22,393 nt of DNA from Desulfobacterales bacterium (GCA_030601485.1 JAUVTO010000007.1:1-22393), one strand, 5' to 3'. Counted from the first letter of the stretch, positions 12,983 to 21,610 are shown. Program-made: numbers and translations. Notes: generated from the sequence alone by a model not told the origin.

Positions 12983-13765
12983 TCAATCAGTTGCACTTTC
13001 CTTGGGCTTAAAATTTCCTTTTTTATAAAGAACGTCTTTTAACCATTTAAGACCAAATTCCAGCAGAGCTACCTCATCATCCCTAATCTTTTCAACGGTT
13101 GAAGGGTCGATATTATACCGGTTCAAAAATGAGCTTTCAAAGACAAACTGTTTGAACTTATCGATATTGTAACTGACTAAAAAAAACATTTTCTTACTCT
13201 CTTCAATAAGCTTGAGATTCGGAGGAAAAGATCTTTTCCTCACAACAAGATCGGTCCAGCCGGCATTAATTTCATCATGGATATCAACGCCCTGATCTTT
13301 TCGCCATTCACGGACAGTCCATTCCTTTTTTTCTTCAAAGCCCAGGCAGTGCGGTTCATGTACAAAAAAATAGAATCCCTCATCATCAACACCTTCCCTG
13401 TGACTCAGCGACGCAACGCCAAGGGGGTAATAGCGGCAAGTCGTGGGTCTGTCTTCATAGATTATGCACCCGTTATCGGTTACAAATGGGCATGATTTTA
13501 AATCATCGTCCATCATTCTCAGAGTAACCATGGGAAGGTCTGTCTTTTCCAAAAGACGAGGAACCGTGTACATTGCCAGAAATTCATCTGAAGGAAGCTG
13601 CAAACGGTTTTTAAGCCTGATAATGTCATAAGGAGTCAGTGCGATATTAATATCTCTGCAGCACTTGGTAAAACATTTTACCCCTTTATGACATTTAAAC
13701 TTGAATTTACTATCCAAGCTAAGTCTTACCGGTTTGATATCGGCCATTCTATCCGATATGGTCAT
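12983..13765 (-). CDS. YkgJ-family cysteine-cluster protein (putative Fe/Zn-binding)
   Basis: This encodes 260 residues from the ATG at 13765. The Cys pattern of the YkgJ/CxxCxxCC family (PF03692) is clear: Cys25, Cys31, Cys35 and Cys36 (CHKGVKCFTKCC), then Cys92 (SCPFV), Cys100 (GCIIYEDRP) and Cys110 (TTCRYYPLG). The family is thought to bind iron or zinc, but the function is unsettled. I prefer 13765 because AAAGGA lies about 8 nt upstream, whereas the longer frame (to 13831) runs back through a MITE-like repeat and adds an unrelated 22-residue head. The C-terminal region is Lys- and Phe-rich without a recognised domain. It is monocistronic and converges with the DapA-family gene. Confidence 0.88.
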   Translation of the reverse strand: MTISDRMADIKPVRLSLDSKFKFKCHKGVKCFTKCCRDINIALTPYDIIRLKNRLQLPSDEFLAMYTVPRLLEKTDLPMVTLRMMDDDLKSCPFVTDNGCIIYEDRPTTCRYYPLGVASLSHREGVDDEGFYFFVHEPHCLGFEEKKEWTVREWRKDQGVDIHDEINAGWTDLVVRKRSFPPNLKLIEESKKMFFLVSYNIDKFKQFVFESSFLNRYNIDPSTVEKIRDDEVALLEFGLKWLKDVLYKKGNFKPKESATD

Positions 13766-13789
13766 TTGATTTTCCTTTCCATTATGTAT

Positions 13790-13942
13790 TGACGGCTTCG
13801 TAAAAAGTCCAACTTCTGCGTTGCGCTGCATCCTTCGTCACTGCAGCGTACTATATGTACGCTTCGTTCCTCAGGATTTGCGCGCCTTGAATTTGGATCT
13901 TTTTACTTTGCCGTCGGATTATGACTTTTTACGAGACCGTCA
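13790..13942. repeat. MITE-like repeat, copy 2 (153 bp)
   Basis: Same length and orientation as copy 1 at 448-600. It starts TGACGGCTTCGTAAAAAGTC and ends GACTTTTTACGAGACCGTCA; 18 of 20 terminal bases are inverted-complementary. It begins 25 bp upstream of the YkgJ-type start codon, so any promoter for that gene must lie inside or beyond it. It is immediately followed by a second element with related termini. Confidence 0.88.
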
Positions 13943-13945
13943 AAC

Positions 13946-14082
13946 TTGATAAACTCGTAAAAAGTCCTAAAACCGTCATGCCGGACTTGATCCGGCATCC
14001 AGAACCCATTGAATTTACTGGATTCCGGCTTTCGCCGGAATGACAAAAAAAGGTGTTTTTCGACTTTTTACGAAGCTGTCAA
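13946..14082. repeat. Second terminal-inverted-repeat element with a different core
   Basis: The left end TTGATAAACTCGTAAAAAGTC and right end GACTTTTTACGAAGCTGTCAA, each about 20 bp, are inverted repeats sharing the TCGTAAAAAGTC motif with the neighbouring 153-bp element. The core instead holds two strong hairpins, CATGCCGGA-cttga-TCCGGCATC and GGATTCCGGC-tttc-GCCGGAAT, a sequence type widespread as a repeat in proteobacteria. The remaining gap to 14345 shows nothing further except a CTGCCGGCAG palindrome next to eight As at about 14281-14299, which could be a weak terminator for the minus-strand ATPase gene. Confidence 0.75.
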
Positions 14083-14345
14083 ACTTTAGACTTTAATATT
14101 CAAAGCGCTCAATGTCAACCTGTGAGAAATATTCCGAAAAGATTTTATTGGCCGGGGTTTCTTCGGAGTGTTAAATATGCTGTTATGAAGATTTTAGGTT
14201 CAAGATGTTGGCCTTTTGGAATTGGTTTATTTAATGATACTTCTCAATAAATAGAGAAGCGTAATCGAGATATAATCGATTTAAAAAAAATCTGCCGGCA
14301 GGATCGGGCGCATAAACAATTGAAACCCGGAATAAGCAGTGAAAC

Positions 14346-15656
14346 TCACTCCTTTTTATCTGTATGTTCCATTGCGGCAAAATAATTGAAAGTCGCCAGT
14401 TTAATTAGGTCTTTCGTCAATCTGGGCTGTATGCGCTGGTACGCTGAGGCATTGACAATCTGTTCGAGTATGTCTCTGGGGTGGCAGCTTCTGAACGGGC
14501 GTTTTCCACGAAAATAGTTATTAATTAAATAATCTACAGAAGCATCATTATACTCTATATCATATTTGGGTGCCATAAACTTCATGATGTGCCGGAACTT
14601 TTCTTCTGATGGGTCCTTGAGCTTTACTTTATAGGGTATCCGTCTTAAAAAAGCTTCATCCAATAAGTCTTTGGGGTCTATGTTGGTGCAAAAAATAAGC
14701 AGCTCGTCGAAAGGGACTTGAAATTTAATCCCGTTGGACAGGGTCAGAAAATCGATTCGCTTTTCCAGGGGAAGAATCCATCGATTCAACAAATCCCGAG
14801 GACTGATCCGCTGACGGCCAAAATCATCCACCACAAAGGTCCCGCAATTGGCTTTCATCTGGAGGGGGGCTTCGGAAATTTTGGTCTGGGGATTGTATTT
14901 GATTCCCAAGGACTCCAAATCCATTTCTCCTCCCACGATCACGGCGGGCCGGTGGATTTTAATCCATCGTCTGTCGTATTGAAGCCCTTTACTCTCAACA
15001 GCTTTGTGCCACTGGGGGTCGTAGAACTTCAGCAATTCACCGCTGATAATCAGTGTTTTGGGTATATAAATGGCATCTTTAAAGCATTTGTGAACTCTCT
15101 TGGCAATGGATGTTTTACCGTTTCCCGGTGCACCATACAAGAACACGCCCCTGCCCGAATTAATTGCCGGGCCCAAGGTATAAAAGATATATTTTTCCAG
15201 CATTAAGTCATGGAATGCATCTTGTAATTCTTCAAGTCCCGGATTTTCTTTTTGAATGGACTGGCTCTCAACGCTTTTCAAGTATTCAGAGAAAGGAACC
15301 GGAGCGGAGCCGACGTAGGCAGAAGATTCGACAGCGATGAGTGCTTTGGCTCGTCCCTCTTCTGTCAAAGTGTATGCGAAATCATTGATGCCGGCATCGG
15401 ATCTGTAGGTTAGAAACAGTTGCTTTTTTAAATCCGACAGGATCGGTTCAATAATTGCGAAATGGAGACAGATTTCATCAGCAATTTGTCTGCCGGTTAT
15501 TACCCCCCGACTGAGGAGGAGTTTAAAGATAATATTTTCGATAAGCTTCTCGTTGAGTCCGGTTTGATTCAAATTTTCCGGCACAGGAGGATAAAACTTT
15601 CTTTCTGATAGATCCTTTATGGAAATAACCGACTTTTCTTGATATGCAAAGCTCAT
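14346..15656 (-). CDS. AAA-family ATPase with N-terminal winged-helix-like region
   Basis: This encodes 436 residues. The P-loop GAPGNGKTS is at 175-183, Walker B FVVDDFG at 274-280, sensor-1-like FCTN near 322-325, and a conserved Arg pair (FLRRIPYK) at 338-339, which could supply the arginine finger. Residues 30-110 (LLLSRGVITGRQIADEI, ending in YTLTEEGR) look like a winged-helix domain. Proteins of this build are found in many deltaproteobacteria, but their substrate is not established; remodelling of a protein or DNA complex is an inference. AAAGGGG lies 7-8 nt before the ATG, fixing the start. A small Cys-rich gene lies 90 bp upstream on the same strand and may belong to the same transcript. 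Confidence 0.85.
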   Translation of the reverse strand: MSFAYQEKSVISIKDLSERKFYPPVPENLNQTGLNEKLIENIIFKLLLSRGVITGRQIADEICLHFAIIEPILSDLKKQLFLTYRSDAGINDFAYTLTEEGRAKALIAVESSAYVGSAPVPFSEYLKSVESQSIQKENPGLEELQDAFHDLMLEKYIFYTLGPAINSGRGVFLYGAPGNGKTSIAKRVHKCFKDAIYIPKTLIISGELLKFYDPQWHKAVESKGLQYDRRWIKIHRPAVIVGGEMDLESLGIKYNPQTKISEAPLQMKANCGTFVVDDFGRQRISPRDLLNRWILPLEKRIDFLTLSNGIKFQVPFDELLIFCTNIDPKDLLDEAFLRRIPYKVKLKDPSEEKFRHIMKFMAPKYDIEYNDASVDYLINNYFRGKRPFRSCHPRDILEQIVNASAYQRIQPRLTKDLIKLATFNYFAAMEHTDKKE

Positions 15657-15746
15657 GTTTGATCCCCTTTAAGTTTTACTATCTGTTTTTCTCAAAAATG
15701 CCTGGCTTGTATATTGCGACTTTCTGCATAGGGGAGGCCCTGTTGG

Positions 15747-15986
15747 CTATAATAAAATATTTGCCGCTTTCTTATAAAAATAGGGTGAAAACGAGTAATA
15801 CGGATCAGTGTCTTTCGCCAACAATAAGACGTCTTCAACGAATGTTTCCTTTTGTTTATGGTAACAATACAAACAGGTCCAATATTCCCAGTGAAGTTCA
15901 ACAGCATAATCCAGACAATTGCCATAATAAAGACAAAAGACATTTTTATCTCCTTTGGTGTGGACTGGATTTTCATTGTGATTCAT
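15747..15986 (-). CDS. Small Cys-rich protein with C-x5-C...C-x2-C pattern (putative metal-binding)
   Basis: This encodes 79 residues with GGGGG 7 nt before the ATG. The core reads NVFCLYYGNCLDYAVELHWE then YWTCLYCYHKQ: two Cys pairs (C-x5-C and C-x2-C) spaced by aromatic residues, as in a small zinc-ribbon-like or metal-binding fold. I recall similar small proteins of the form CxYYxxCLDxA...WxxWxCxxC from Desulfobacterales-type genomes, usually unnamed; that is memory, not a search result. The tail DTDPYYSFSPYFYKKAANIL is also protein-like. An overlapping frame at 15692-15976 is less convincing. The gene lies 90 bp upstream of the AAA ATPase on the same strand. The 330-bp stretch 15987-16316 upstream shows no convincing gene, only a short open stretch near 16100-16243. 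Confidence 0.6.
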   Translation of the reverse strand: MNHNENPVHTKGDKNVFCLYYGNCLDYAVELHWEYWTCLYCYHKQKETFVEDVLLLAKDTDPYYSFSPYFYKKAANILL

Positions 15987-16316
15987 GGCTTGACCCCCTG
16001 GTTCGACTTCATGCGATACAGATTTCGGTTAGCTATTGGGCTCTAATTCCTTAAAACGTTGGCATCCTATTTTGCGATGATGATTTTAAATGATTACAAA
16101 GAGCTTCCCCAGATTATGTGACAATAAAAGCAGAAATCATGCCAAATTCTTTAGATACCCTAAAAAATATGGAAGTAATTGGATTCCAGGTAGTTAGCTT
16201 AAATAGTGGAAATGCAGACTATAAAGAATTTGACAATATTTAGCAGTTATGGTGCCATTCTTTGACAGGTTTGGCATTCGTTTGACGCAATCTATAAGGA
16301 AGAAAAAACTGAAATT

Positions 16317-17099
16317 TTAGGTTTCAATACCGTACAGGCGGCAGGTGTTACCCCAAATTTTAGCGGACAGATACTCGGTGTCTTGTTCTCTGATCATTGC
16401 CAGCTTTAGCAAAACAGACCGCACAAAGGCAGGTTCATTCCGCAGGGTGTGGTTTTTTTCAGGTGCGGGCGTAAGGTAGGGGGCGTCGGTTTCAATAAGA
16501 ATACGATCCACAGGGATAAAGGGTACAAGCTTACGCAAATCCGCGCCCCGTTTTTTGATGGTCACAATGCCGGTGATTCCGATATAAAGGCCCAAGTCAA
16601 GATACTGTTTCAGCTCTGTTTTGTTGCCGCTGAAACAGTGAATCACCCCGCTTTTCACATTTTTGAAATAGGTTTTTAGGATCTCGATGAGACGGCCGTT
16701 GCTGTCCCGCTCATGAAAAATAACGGGAAGATTCCGTTCAGCGGCAATCTCGAGCTGCCGGATAAGCCACTTTTCCTGGGTTTCTCTGGGTGAGAACATT
16801 CGGTTAAAATCGAGCCCGATTTCTCCCCAGGCGTGCACACGGGGATTTTTTGTTAGGTTTATAAGCGTGTTGAGCGTCTCTTCATCGCAGCTTTTGGCGT
16901 CATGCGGATGAATTCCCACTGAAGCATACAGGCCGGGGAATGATTCCGCCAGGGAAACGGCCTTGATGCAACGCGGAAGGGTTGTTCCTACAATCATTGC
17001 CGCAGCAACACCGGCGGAATTCATGCGTTTGACAACCTCTCGGATATCATCGTCGTACGCCCGGTCATCAAGATGGCAATGACTGTCAAACAGTTTCAT
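16317..17099 (-). CDS. tatD: TatD-family metal-dependent hydrolase (putative 3'-5' DNase)
   Basis: This encodes 260 residues, the normal length. Metal ligands of the TIM-barrel amidohydrolase fold are all present: His7 and His9 (DSHCHLD), Glu93 (WGEIGLDFNR), His129 (VIFHERD), His154 (IHCFSG) and Asp205 (IETDAPYL). The family comprises cytoplasmic Mg-dependent 3'-5' exonucleases linked to DNA repair and nucleic-acid turnover. Despite the name it is not part of Tat translocation, and it is unlinked here to tatBC. The RBS is weak. It lies 71 bp downstream of serA on the same strand and could be read as part of that transcript. Confidence 0.93.
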   Translation of the reverse strand: MKLFDSHCHLDDRAYDDDIREVVKRMNSAGVAAAMIVGTTLPRCIKAVSLAESFPGLYASVGIHPHDAKSCDEETLNTLINLTKNPRVHAWGEIGLDFNRMFSPRETQEKWLIRQLEIAAERNLPVIFHERDSNGRLIEILKTYFKNVKSGVIHCFSGNKTELKQYLDLGLYIGITGIVTIKKRGADLRKLVPFIPVDRILIETDAPYLTPAPEKNHTLRNEPAFVRSVLLKLAMIREQDTEYLSAKIWGNTCRLYGIET

Positions 17100-17170
17100 T
17101 ATAGTAGGGGTTGATTTCTCACTTATTCACTATTCAATTTCCAATGTTTCTTAGTTCCGGCTCGTCCCCA

Positions 17171-18757
17171 CTACATATCAAATTCGAGGGGGGTGACCGT
17201 TTTAACAAGCTCCAGTTCGAGCATTTTTTCAATAACATCCGAAGGAATTGATACATTTGTTTTGAGAAAAATGATGTTCATTTTCCCGCCTTCTTCCTGT
17301 CCCACCTGCATCTGGTCTATGTTAATATTATTTTTACCGAGAAGAGTTGCAAAACTCCCGATGGCGCCCGGCTTGTCATAATTATATATCAGTGAAATAT
17401 GGCCTGTTGGGATTAATTCAAGCCGGAAATTATTAATTTTTACGATCCTGAGCTCATTTTTCCCGAATATTGTTCCTAATACCGTGTTGGTCATCTCGGT
17501 GGTAATCACCCGTACCGTAATCAGGTTGATATACTCCCCGGACTCATCGCTGGTTGTTTCCGTGACCTTTATCCCTCTATCCTTGGCAAGGACCTGCGCA
17601 TTGACAAAATTCACATCATCCTTGACCACATGAGTCAGCAAGCCTCTTAAAACCGCTATTGAGACCGGGGACAGATCAAGCTCTTTAAAATCACCGGCAT
17701 ACTCAATGACGACTTCCTTTAAAGCGCCTTTGGTGAGCTGAGCCTGGAGACTTCCCATCTGATTTGCCAGGGTCAATAACGGGCCCAGTTTTTTAAGAAG
17801 ATCGCCGGTTACAGAGGGGACATTGACTGCATTTAAGATGGTATCGTTCTTCAGATAATCGATGATCTGGCCGGCCACGTCGACCGCCACCTTGGTCTGG
17901 GCTTCCTGTGTTGAGGCGCCCAGGTGAGGCGTGCAGATCAGATTCTCACAATCAAAGAGCTGGCAAACTCCGGGAGGTTCTTTTTCGAAAACATCCAGGG
18001 CCGCTCCGGCGACCTTGCCGGACTGAAGGGCATCATAAAGATCAGCTTCATCAACAATACCGCCACGGGCACAATTTACTATCATTACACTGTCTTTCAT
18101 CTGATCAATAGCGTCTTTGCCGATCATGCCGGTGGTGCTTTTTAGCTTTGGAACATGTATGGTTATATAGTCAGACCTGCGGTATAACTCTTCCAGGGGA
18201 ACACTTTCAAAACCGGCTTTTTCAATCTGTTCCGGCGTGACAAACGGATCGTGAACAATTACCTGCATTTTTAGTCCCCGGGCACGATCCGCAACAATGG
18301 ATCCGATTTTACCAAAACCAATAACTCCTAAAATTTTGTTGTATATTTCTCTGCCCTGGAGTTTCTTTTTGTCCCATCTTCCTGCCTTCAATGACGAGGT
18401 CCCTTCGGGTATATTACGTGACAAAGAAAGTATCATGGCGATAGCATGTTCGGCGGTTGTTATAACATTACCCCCTGGCGTATTCATCACAACCACACCA
18501 TGTTTCGTAGCCGCCGGTATATCGACATTGTCAAGACCGATTCCGGCACGTCCCACAACTTTCAATCGAGTTGCCGCTTCCAAAAGATCCTCAGTTACTT
18601 TTGTGGCACTTCTAATAACCAGAGCATCATAGTTTCCGATGATACTTTTAATCTCTTCAGGAGGAAGACCTGTTTTAACATCGACTTCAATTCCCTCTTC
18701 ATTCTCAAACATTTTAATACCGGCTTCGCCCAGATTATCACTGACCAATATTTTCAT
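17171..18757 (-). CDS. serA: D-3-phosphoglycerate dehydrogenase
   Basis: This encodes 528 residues, the long SerA form. The NAD-binding domain has GFGKIGS at 147-153 with Asp170 as ribose-binding acid. Catalytic residues are Arg231 (NCARGGIVDE), Glu260 (FEKEPP) and His278 (CTPHLGAST). Residues of about 320-440 form the intervening ASB domain, and the C-terminal 75 residues form an ACT domain (HISLIYNYDKPGAIGSFATL) that usually mediates feedback by serine. It oxidises 3-phosphoglycerate to 3-phosphohydroxypyruvate, the first step of serine synthesis. AGGAGG lies 6 nt before the ATG. A promoter is predicted at 18814-18841. It is the clearest housekeeping gene of this region. Confidence 0.97.
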   Translation of the reverse strand: MKILVSDNLGEAGIKMFENEEGIEVDVKTGLPPEEIKSIIGNYDALVIRSATKVTEDLLEAATRLKVVGRAGIGLDNVDIPAATKHGVVVMNTPGGNVITTAEHAIAMILSLSRNIPEGTSSLKAGRWDKKKLQGREIYNKILGVIGFGKIGSIVADRARGLKMQVIVHDPFVTPEQIEKAGFESVPLEELYRRSDYITIHVPKLKSTTGMIGKDAIDQMKDSVMIVNCARGGIVDEADLYDALQSGKVAGAALDVFEKEPPGVCQLFDCENLICTPHLGASTQEAQTKVAVDVAGQIIDYLKNDTILNAVNVPSVTGDLLKKLGPLLTLANQMGSLQAQLTKGALKEVVIEYAGDFKELDLSPVSIAVLRGLLTHVVKDDVNFVNAQVLAKDRGIKVTETTSDESGEYINLITVRVITTEMTNTVLGTIFGKNELRIVKINNFRLELIPTGHISLIYNYDKPGAIGSFATLLGKNNINIDQMQVGQEEGGKMNIIFLKTNVSIPSDVIEKMLELELVKTVTPLEFDM

Positions 18758-18782
18758 ACTTTTCCTCCTGAAAAAATAGTTG

Positions 18783-18802
18783 CCTTTTACGAGACCATCA
18801 AA
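18783..18802. repeat. Degenerate solo end of the MITE-like repeat
   Basis: CCTTTTACGAGACCATCAAA resembles the right end of the 153-bp element (CTTTTTACGAGACCGTCAAA) at 17 of 20 positions. No left end is found nearby, so it would be a remnant in the serA leader. A match this short could be chance. Confidence 0.4.
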
Positions 18803-18813
18803 ATTAAATGACC

Positions 18814-18841
18814 ATTATATTTATTTTTTTTTGATATTCAA
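18814..18841 (-). promoter_or_regulatory. Predicted promoter of serA
   Basis: On the minus strand TTGAAT (18841-18836) is followed after 16 nt, mostly A, by a perfect TATAAT (18819-18814). Transcription would start near 18807, about 50 nt before the ATG. Confidence 0.6.
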
Positions 18842-18887
18842 GCCATATTTTCGTATTCCGGCTCCTTTCCGACAAAAAACGTTCCGC

Positions 18888-19015
18888 AACCCTGAGCCCT
18901 GATCTAATAATCAATAATTAACTGTTAACTGTTAATTGTTACCCGTTGTTTATTAACCATTATTCCCTGAACCTCTAAACCCTTATCTAATAATCAATTA
19001 TTAATTATTAACCGT
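18888..19015. repeat. AT-rich tandem repeats between serA and the radical SAM gene
   Basis: A 7-bp unit, TTAACTG, TTAACTG, TTAATTG, TTACCCG, runs in register at 18918-18945. The stretch beginning CCCTGAGCC and continuing TCTAATAATCAAT is repeated in altered form at about 18965-19015 (CCCTGAACC, then TCTAATAATCAAT). This fills much of the 271-bp gap. It does not form inverted arms as clearly as the other arrays in the window. Confidence 0.5.
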
Positions 19016-19028
19016 TGGCTCTCACCTC

Positions 19029-20756
19029 TCATGCCATAGATTCAAGCTTTTTTTGATACGCTGATGCGCTTCCAACATCGTTCAATGCATTGTAACAGTT
19101 AACAATAAATCCAAGGCATTGTTTTGAATGTTGAAATCTTAGAAAAAACGACAGTGCTGTTTCAAACGCACCCAAATTCATATGGCTTATTCCCAGACAC
19201 AGGCTGAGCTGCTCATTGTCAGGGAAATGCTCAACCCCCTTTGAAAGGATTTGAGCCGATTCATGATAGGCTCTTTTCTTTTGATTTAAGATGCCCAGTC
19301 CCAGGTAAGCGCGCGGGTCAGGATGGTAGTTCAACGCTTTTATGTATAATTTTTCAGCAATGTTATCTTTTCCCTTTATGTCTTCATTTAATGCATAATC
19401 CCCATGATCAAAGGTCATTCCAAGCCTGGAGCAAAAATCGGCATGCATGGGATAAAATTCTTTTTTGTCGATAAGCTCAATGGCGTCCACGATTGCAGGA
19501 AGTAATTCATAATATGTGGTTCTTAATTTTTTCCCAAAGGAGATTACAGCTTCACGGGATAATTTAGTGTCTGTTTCAAAATACTTGATATCCTCAATAC
19601 GATTTAACCATGTGTCCTCGGATACATTAAATTTTTTCTTATATTGGGAATAGAGTGCGGTTCCCGGAAACAAAGAAAGAACAGAAGAATAAATGACCAA
19701 CGGTTTGATTTTTTTAATCAAATCGATGCTCTCTTGAATGGTTTTCCTGCTTTCTCCAGGTGAGCCATAGATAAAATAGGCCCGTGGCAAAATGCCGTAT
19801 TTTAAAGTGCTGTCAAAAGTTTTTTCGATCTCAACCGTTGTAATTTTCTTGTTCAAATAAGCCCGAATTTTTTCAGAACCGCTTTCTATCCCGTAACTGA
19901 TTTGAACGCAGCCGGCCTTTCTCATCCAGGAAAGGACTTCTTCACTCATATAATTGACCCGGGATATGGCATTCCAGGAGATCCTCAGATTTTTTTCAAG
20001 GATTTTTTTACAAATTTCGATTACACGTTTTTTGTTGACGCTGAAAGTGTCATCCGAGAAATAAAAAAAGTTAATTCCCTTTTTGCAAAGAAGTTCGAGT
20101 TCCTCAACAAAATAGTCGACCGAATGAAACCTGACCTTACGGCCCCAAAATTTGGGTGAACCGCAAAATGTGCATTTCCCCGGACAGCCACGGGTCAAAG
20201 ACAGATGTTGGTATTCAAAGTACTTTGCCGGAACCGGAAGCTGATCAAGATCTTGAATATACTCGGCAGGTTTTGTTCGGACAACCTTGCCGTCTTTTTT
20301 GAAAGCAATACCTCTGATATTCCCTATATGTTCATCTTCTTTTTTTTCAATGCATCTTATCAGATATAAAAATATGTATTCACCCTCACCCATAACTACA
20401 TAATCGATTTCCGGGAAATGAGTTAAGAAATGTTTCCATAAAAAGGTGGCGCTTACTCCGCCAAAAACAATTTTCACCTCCGGATTGATTTGTTTGGCAA
20501 TTTTAGCAATCTCGATGCCTCCCCAACGGTTTGCCTGCAAAATAGAAAATCCTATGACATCCGGCTTTTTTTCAATAAGGATTTCACTAATTTTTTCAGG
20601 TGTTTCATTGATTCTGCACCAGTTCAAAATCTCGACATCGTAATGATTTTCTTTGAGTACTGAGCCCACGTAGTACATGCCGATGGGCGGCACCACCACA
20701 TCTTCGGTGTTGACCCGTTCTTCAAGCCAGTATGGATAGATAAGCAATATTTTCAT
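19029..20756 (-). CDS. B12-binding-domain radical SAM protein with C-terminal TPR region
   Basis: This encodes 575 residues. The N-terminal 140 residues (MKILLIYPYW, VGSVL, DVIGFSILQ, VFGGVSATF, VMGEGEY) form a Rossmann-like cobalamin-binding domain as in BchE/HpnP-type enzymes. The radical SAM core has the cluster motif with Cys191, Cys195 and Cys198 (LTRGCPGKCTFCGS), followed by FSDDTFSVNKKRV and GIESGSEKIRAYLNK. Residues of about 455-570 look like TPR repeats (AYLGLGILNQKKRAYHESA, then LCLGISHMNLGAFETAL). It probably catalyses a cobalamin-assisted methylation, ring contraction or similar radical reaction, but the substrate cannot be read from the sequence. No biosynthetic partner gene is adjacent. 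The RBS is weak. Confidence 0.9.
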   Translation of the reverse strand: MKILLIYPYWLEERVNTEDVVVPPIGMYYVGSVLKENHYDVEILNWCRINETPEKISEILIEKKPDVIGFSILQANRWGGIEIAKIAKQINPEVKIVFGGVSATFLWKHFLTHFPEIDYVVMGEGEYIFLYLIRCIEKKEDEHIGNIRGIAFKKDGKVVRTKPAEYIQDLDQLPVPAKYFEYQHLSLTRGCPGKCTFCGSPKFWGRKVRFHSVDYFVEELELLCKKGINFFYFSDDTFSVNKKRVIEICKKILEKNLRISWNAISRVNYMSEEVLSWMRKAGCVQISYGIESGSEKIRAYLNKKITTVEIEKTFDSTLKYGILPRAYFIYGSPGESRKTIQESIDLIKKIKPLVIYSSVLSLFPGTALYSQYKKKFNVSEDTWLNRIEDIKYFETDTKLSREAVISFGKKLRTTYYELLPAIVDAIELIDKKEFYPMHADFCSRLGMTFDHGDYALNEDIKGKDNIAEKLYIKALNYHPDPRAYLGLGILNQKKRAYHESAQILSKGVEHFPDNEQLSLCLGISHMNLGAFETALSFFLRFQHSKQCLGFIVNCYNALNDVGSASAYQKKLESMA

Positions 20757-20822
20757 TTTTCGCTTTTACGGATTATTTTCTTAATTGTAAATTTTGTGTT
20801 TTTTATGGCAAAACTTTTTTCA

Positions 20823-20900
20823 TTGCCACTAAGACACCAAGGCACGAATATGAATTTAAATAAAAATTCCCCCCTTTGTGTCTTTGTGCCTTTGTGGCAA
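20823..20900. repeat. Inverted array with GCACAAAGACAC-type units, element D
   Basis: TTGCCACTAAGACACCAAGG (20823-20842, continuing GCACGAA) is matched in inverted form by 20875-20900, which reads TGTCTTTGTGCCTTTGTGGC within it. The arms are built of short CACAAAG-like units of 7-9 bp around a 26-bp AT-rich spacer. It lies in the 258-bp gap between the divergent radical SAM and nitroreductase-family genes. Confidence 0.65.
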
Positions 20901-21014
20901 TTTTTCCCATCTTGTCCGGTGTTAGAGGGTATAATTATGAATTAATAGCTTGAATCTTTATCATAGTCTGATAATAATTTAAACATAACGTATAAAAAAA
21001 CAGGAGAATGCCTT

Positions 21015-21542
21015 ATGTTTTTATCCCTTATCCAAAAACGTAGAAGTATCCGTAAGTACTTGGTAAAATCCGTTGAGGCCGAAAAAATCGATACCCTCGC
21101 TGAGGCAGCGCTGCGTTCCCCTTCATCAAGAGGGTTTAACCCCTGGGAGTTTGTGGTTGTTACGGATAAAACTTTACTCGAAAAACTTTCAAAGGCAAAA
21201 CCGCACGGCGCATCATTTTTAAAAAATGCTCCTCTGGGAATCGTTGTCTGCGCAGATCCTGAAAAATGCGACGTATGGGTTGAGGATGCTTCCATCGCTT
21301 CCATTTTTATCCACCTGGCGGCAGAGTCCATGGGGCTGGGAAGCTGCTGGATCCAGATTAGAAAAAGAATGCATGATCAGACAACAACCGCGCAGGCGTA
21401 TATCCGCGGTCTTTTAAATATTCCGAAAAATTTAAATATAGAGTCGATTGTCGCCATCGGATACCCTGGTGAAAAAAAACCACCTCACCGGAAGGAAGAA
21501 CTTCAATATAAAAAAGTTCATCATGGTTTGTACGGCAATTGA
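21015..21542 (+). CDS. Nitroreductase-family flavoprotein
   Basis: This encodes 175 residues, a short member of the FMN-dependent nitroreductase family. The N-terminal RRSIRKY and the following LRSPSSRGFNPWEFVVV are the typical phosphate- and flavin-contacting segments, and VEDASIASIFIHLAAESMGLGSCWIQI is the conserved central helix-strand. IVAIGYPGEKKPPH is the usual C-terminal strand. Such proteins dimerise and reduce varied substrates using NAD(P)H, and the physiological substrate here is unknown. CAGGAG lies about 8 nt before the ATG. It is transcribed divergently from the radical SAM gene. Confidence 0.92.
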   Translation: MFLSLIQKRRSIRKYLVKSVEAEKIDTLAEAALRSPSSRGFNPWEFVVVTDKTLLEKLSKAKPHGASFLKNAPLGIVVCADPEKCDVWVEDASIASIFIHLAAESMGLGSCWIQIRKRMHDQTTTAQAYIRGLLNIPKNLNIESIVAIGYPGEKKPPHRKEELQYKKVHHGLYGN

Positions 21543-21610
21543 ACGTCTCGAATATTCTACAATTCATTGAAAATAAAGGTATTTTTAAGACTTATATTTT
21601 TAACTCGGAC

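Noticed and set aside
13766..13831. N-terminal extension of the YkgJ-type gene
   Set aside because: It runs into the MITE-like repeat, and a well-placed RBS precedes the internal ATG at 13765.
15692..15976. 94-codon minus-strand frame overlapping the small Cys-rich gene
   Set aside because: Its C-terminal half is Arg/Ile-rich without protein-like features. The other frame has the better RBS and the patterned cysteines.
16091..16243. Open stretch reading DYVTIKAEIMPNSLDTLKNM and onward on the plus strand
   Set aside because: Only about 34 codons from an ATG, no RBS and no recognisable family. At most a gene remnant.
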